This document shows, one piece after another, positions 61,039 to 64,000 of a DNA stretch of 64,000 nt (its first letter is position 1; every line of letters begins with the position of its first letter). This DNA comes from Oceanospirillales bacterium (lineage in GTDB: Bacteria > Pseudomonadota > Gammaproteobacteria > Pseudomonadales > Balneatricaceae). The stretch lies in assembly GCA_018223185.1 (NCBI GenBank), contig JAAEYW010000004.1:124001-188000 (forward strand). The letters run 5' to 3'. A program made the translations under genes and the position numbers. The notes beneath the pieces were generated by a model that worked only from the letters and a program-made list of their open reading frames with translations, had not been told where the DNA came from and did no database searches.

Positions 61039-61846
61039 TATCTGACTCCTATCTATATTTGTACTTGTTCACTTCAGATGCCTCACTGAACAGAGGGCTC
61101 TGTGAGGGCCCTATGTAAAGGAAATTATAGTCATCAAACATGTGGCCGGAGAGATTATTTGTGTTGTTGACTAGCGCCGTAGCCGACAGCGACAGAAAGG
61201 AGATTCCGGCCATCCCGCCGCTATAGGGTTTGGATCAGACAAAATCTTTCTCTGATCTCATCTGTCAATACGCTTTCAGTTTTTTTGATTAAGCGTTATT
61301 GCAGTGAACTTGGTGATCCAGATGTCATATTTTAGATTTAGGGTGAGGTGTGGTTTGTAGTGGGGCTGGTGAAACAGCATCTGGGATTAGGGCTTTTTCC
61401 CGAGCCGGTCGCTGAGCGGGAACCTGCGTTCGTCCGCGCATTTGAACCCTTCGGGCCCTCGACGACTCAGCCCTGATGGCTGGTATCCCACAGGGCGTTG
61501 CATGCCTGTCTTCGAGTTCGCAAGGTATTCGGTCTGATTATGGATGAGCCGTCCGGGTGAATGATCTGCTTCAGACTAAAAATCGATCAGTGATCTTTTT
61601 GTTCTTCTTTTTATGCTTCTTTATTCGCTTTTTCCTAAGAGCAAAAAAAAAGCGCGGTAAAGCTCAGTTAAGAGCCTGTAATTTCAGTGTATTTAGCATT
61701 CGCACAAAGATTGTTGTCTTCTATATCATCTTTTAATTTAAATAGTTGAAAGAATGTTTTTGGCAAATTTATATATAATTGTTGCACTGCAGCATGAAGG
61801 GCTATACCATCACTTTATCAACTACATTTATATATGGGTACAAACA
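61039..61846. other. Long gene-free region, part of it GC-rich and possibly structured
   Basis: No convincing frame was found. A GC-rich block at about 61385-61560 contrasts with AT-rich flanks and contains stem pairs such as GCCCTG (61470-61475) with CAGGGC (61491-61496) and CCCTTCGGG (61448-61456). It may be an unknown RNA or intergenic repeat. The last ~150 bp are AT-rich and hold the phasin promoter; a TTGCACTGCAGCA palindromic stretch at 61782-61794 could be a regulator site. Confidence 0.4.
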
Positions 61847-62215
61847 ATGTTCAAGAATATTCCTGCTGCTGACTTTTCTGCTTTTGGCGCTCCTGTTCAG
61901 AAGCTGATCGAACTGAACACTGCAACCTTTACTAAAGCATTCGAGGCTCAGAAAGCTGCTATTGAAAAGCAGATTGCTCAGGCTCAGGCTGATTTCCAGG
62001 CTTTCTCTTCAATCAAAGACGTTGAAGCTTTCTCTTCTTTCGTTGCCTTTAAATCTGAAGAAGCTAAGGCTAAGATTGAAGCCCTGCAGGCTGAAGCGCT
62101 TGCGACTACAGAAAGCACTAAGGCTTACTTTGCTGAAGTTCAGGCTATCCTGACTGCCGCTACAGAATCTGTCGCTGCTCCAGCTGCTAAAGCGCCTGCT
62201 AAAGACGCTGCATAA
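61847..62215 (+). CDS. Phasin family protein
   Basis: A 122-residue phasin that would coat polyhydroxyalkanoate granules. Residues 1-85 are amphipathic helices rich in Ala, Gln, Glu and Lys (FTKAFEAQKAAIEKQIAQAQ, AFSSFVAFKSEEAKAKIEAL), followed by an Ala/Pro/Lys tail (PAAKAPAKDAA). ATG at 61847 gives the usual MFKNIPAADFSAFGAPVQKL start. An in-frame start at 61754 is not supported. No PHA synthase or depolymerase is in the window. Strong codon bias and its own terminator suggest high expression. Confidence 0.9.
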   Translation: MFKNIPAADFSAFGAPVQKLIELNTATFTKAFEAQKAAIEKQIAQAQADFQAFSSIKDVEAFSSFVAFKSEEAKAKIEALQAEALATTESTKAYFAEVQAILTAATESVAAPAAKAPAKDAA

Positions 62216-62229
62216 TTTAAACTGCGTTT

Positions 62230-62265
62230 AAAAAAGCCTCCATCAGCAATGATGGGGGCTTTTTT
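62230..62265 (+). terminator. Intrinsic terminator after phasin
   Basis: AAAAAGCCTCCATCA pairs with TGATGGGGGCTTTTT around GCAA, followed by a T tract. Confidence 0.92.
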
Positions 62266-62406
62266 GTGCCTGAATGATGTTCAGGGAATTGAGAATATAC
62301 CGGATTTTCTGTTAAGCAGGTGGTGTCACTGAAGTGGTCTCCGCGCCTCGCTGACTGATGTGCCAGCGAGCTATTCTATCACTGTCAAAGGGTGGCATGT
62401 TGTGGA

Positions 62407-64000
62407 TCAGTGTTGAAATTCCGATAAGTGTTGTCGGAGGGTTTCGGCCATTGTGGAGAGGGTCTGGCTGATCTGGCGGGAGTCCGCAGCATGGCTTTCT
62501 ACGTTGCTGGCCAGTTGGTGCACGGTCTGTACGTTTTCATCGACGCCCAGTGCCGCACGTTGTTGTTCGCCGGTGATGACTGCAATGCTCTGATTCATCT
62601 CTGACAGTGCTTTGAGTTTATCCAGAATAGCGAAGAGGGAGTTTTCTGCCTGTTTTGACAGCTTGACACCGGCGTCCACCTGAGTACGGTTTTGTTCCAG
62701 AGAACTCATCACCACGGTTGAGCTTTTCTGTAAGGCTTCGACCATATTCTGAATTTCGTTGGTGGAGTTATTGGTATGTTGAGCCAGGGTTCTGACCTCA
62801 TCGGCGACCACCGCAAAACCTCTGCCCTGTTCACCCGCCCGGGCGGCTTCGATGGCTGCGTTGAGGGCCAGCAGGTTTGTTTTTCCGGCTATTCCACGAA
62901 TCACATCCAGTACTCCACTAATGGCTGTACTATGTTCCACCAGTTCATTGACGGTGGTATCAACCGTATCGAATTGATGTGCTAATTGCTGAATGGTTGT
63001 CGATGTATTCTGGACATCTTTCTGACTTGCTTCTGCGGCGGCAGATACATCATTCACCAGATTCAGGCTTTGACCTGTTGTTCTGGAAATATCCTCCGCA
63101 CTGGCACCCAGCTCAGTGGCAGAGGCGGCAATGCCCTCGCTTTGTTGCTGCTGCTGAACACTCTGCTCATGCGTCCTGACACTGATCTGATAACCGTTTT
63201 CGGCGGTTTTCTGTAACTCAGTACTCATTGCACCAACGTCATCCAGCGTCGAGCGAAGTTTTGCCAGAAGCTTTTGTGTAGCCGCAGAAATTTCCTGAAT
63301 TTCATCGCGGCCATCAACGGAAAGGGTGCGTGTCAGATCGTTGTGTTCTTCTATCGACAGAAGTTGCTGCTGAAGCACTTTTAAAGGGCGGGTAATCGAG
63401 AGGATGATGAACAGGGCAACGACAATTGCAACGGGCACAGAGGCGAGCAACATTAACAGAGTACGAGTCTGTGTCCCGGCAATTCTTTCATCCGATGCGG
63501 TGCTGATGCTGGCAACCACAGCACTGACTTTAAGGGTCTGATCCAGCGAATTCAGCACACTGGAGCTGGCCTCCTGAAGACGATTCTGGAACAGGTCGGT
63601 AAGTGCCAGTAATTGCCCGTTGATAGTATTGGCGACAGTGTTGGCTTCAGCGACCTCTAAGCTGGCGAGATTGTCTTTTCCTTGCTGAGAATAGGTCCAG
63701 GCGTTTCCCATTAATTCCCGGTAGTTTGTTAGATCAGTCAGTATGTTGTGGGTTGTTTTTTGGGTTTCCGGATCGCTGGCCAGAGCTGTGAGCTGGTTTT
63801 TTAGTTTGTCAGCAGCTGCTTCGGCTTTATTGAGTGATTCGTAGTATTGCGAGACTGTGCCGTCGAAATACCAGAAAATCATATCTGAGAAGGTTTTCTG
63901 TATATGTTGCGCCTGCAGTTGCAGTTTCATCGTACTGGCCTGACGATCGATCTGCACACTTTGCTTTTCAAGCCAGTGATTCTGTTCGCTGATCGATTGC
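62407..64000 (-). CDS. Methyl-accepting chemotaxis protein (5' end outside window)
   Basis: The frame is open to the window edge, so the N-terminal part is missing; at least 530 codons are visible. The seen part has a periplasmic four-helix-type ligand domain (to about 63475), a membrane span ([19 protein letters not shown]), a HAMP domain ([14 protein letters not shown]) and a long cytoplasmic methylation/signalling coiled coil with the hairpin tip [20 protein letters not shown]. No C-terminal NWETF-like CheR tether is present. It senses an unknown ligand and signals through CheA/CheW encoded elsewhere. Confidence 0.93.
   Translation of the reverse strand, partial: QSISEQNHWLEKQSVQIDRQASTMKLQLQAQHIQKTFSDMIFWYFDGTVSQYYESLNKAEAAADKLKNQLTALASDPETQKTTHNILTDLTNYRELMGNAWTYSQQGKDNLASLEVAEANTVANTINGQLLALTDLFQNRLQEASSSVLNSLDQTLKVSAVVASISTASDERIAGTQTRTLLMLLASVPVAIVVALFIILSITRPLKVLQQQLLSIEEHNDLTRTLSVDGRDEIQEISAATQKLLAKLRSTLDDVGAMSTELQKTAENGYQISVRTHEQSVQQQQQSEGIAASATELGASAEDISRTTGQSLNLVNDVSAAAEASQKDVQNTSTTIQQLAHQFDTVDTTVNELVEHSTAISGVLDVIRGIAGKTNLLALNAAIEAARAGEQGRGFAVVADEVRTLAQHTNNSTNEIQNMVEALQKSSTVVMSSLEQNRTQVDAGVKLSKQAENSLFAILDKLKALSEMNQSIAVITGEQQRAALGVDENVQTVHQLASNVESHAADSRQISQTLSTMAETLRQHLSEFQH

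Noticed and set aside
61385-61560. tRNA or tmRNA in the GC-rich block
   Set aside because: No acceptor stem, T-loop (GTTCGA-type with pairing arms) or CCA end in the right arrangement was found.

Overview
The window reads as chromosome of a marine, Oceanospirillales-like gammaproteobacterium. This is inferred from gene content (MotY for a sodium-type flagellar motor, RNase T, a MetR relative, NfsA, DNA polymerase II, phasin, PiuC and a TonB/ExbBD iron system); I could not run a phylogeny. No rRNA or tRNA gene was seen. Both edges cut genes: an adhesin at the left and a chemoreceptor at the right.

Layout. 1-8262: an AT-richer accessory locus for two-partner secretion, with the 3' part of a large YDG-repeat exoprotein, its TpsB/ShlB-type outer-membrane transporter, a DUF6447-like small protein and a periplasmic IalB-family protein. 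It is bounded by a decayed IS5-family element (8324-9186). 9560-19361: mostly housekeeping genes (coiled-coil membrane protein, GST, thpR, trhP/yegQ, UbiA-type prenyltransferase, class I fumarase, cytochrome c, flavodoxin, CheX, sulfotransferase), with a decayed second flavodoxin copy at 18331-18566. 19625-23392: a minus-strand, overlapping operon for an AMP/thymidine-phosphorylase-like enzyme, a PRPP-synthetase-like enzyme, AlkB and NfsA. 23623-28212: purU, a CBS protein, a DnaT-like plus lambda-P-like replication pair, and a DUF3549 protein. 28508-30806: a compact operon of two DUF1538 membrane proteins, a divergent P-II protein and a CBS-domain protein, which looks like a nucleotide-sensing transport system. 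30823-41465: aromatic and arginine biosynthesis (class II DAHP synthase, argF, argD, argG), metR, grxD, a 2-Cys peroxiredoxin behind an OxyR-like site, rnt and motY.

41589-52509: a receiver-TPR protein, a small conserved protein, then a complete mevalonate-pathway operon (HMG-CoA reductase, type 2 IPP isomerase, HMG-CoA synthase, two mevalonate-kinase-like GHMP kinases, diphosphomevalonate decarboxylase) ending in polB. The genes overlap or nearly touch, several use TTG starts, and the operon is preceded by a short leader ORF and a terminator-like hairpin. Most Gammaproteobacteria use the MEP route, so this cluster is notable.

52513-60170: a Fur-box-controlled iron-uptake operon on the minus strand: exbB, two exbD genes (one with the conserved membrane Asp replaced by Asn), tonB, a catecholate-type TonB-dependent receptor, an FMN-dependent alpha-hydroxy-acid oxidase and piuC. 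A broken iron(III)-binding-protein gene lies at its end. 60212-64000: remains of a phosphonoacetaldehyde hydrolase gene, an NTF2-like protein, a long gene-free region, a phasin, and a methyl-accepting chemotaxis protein.
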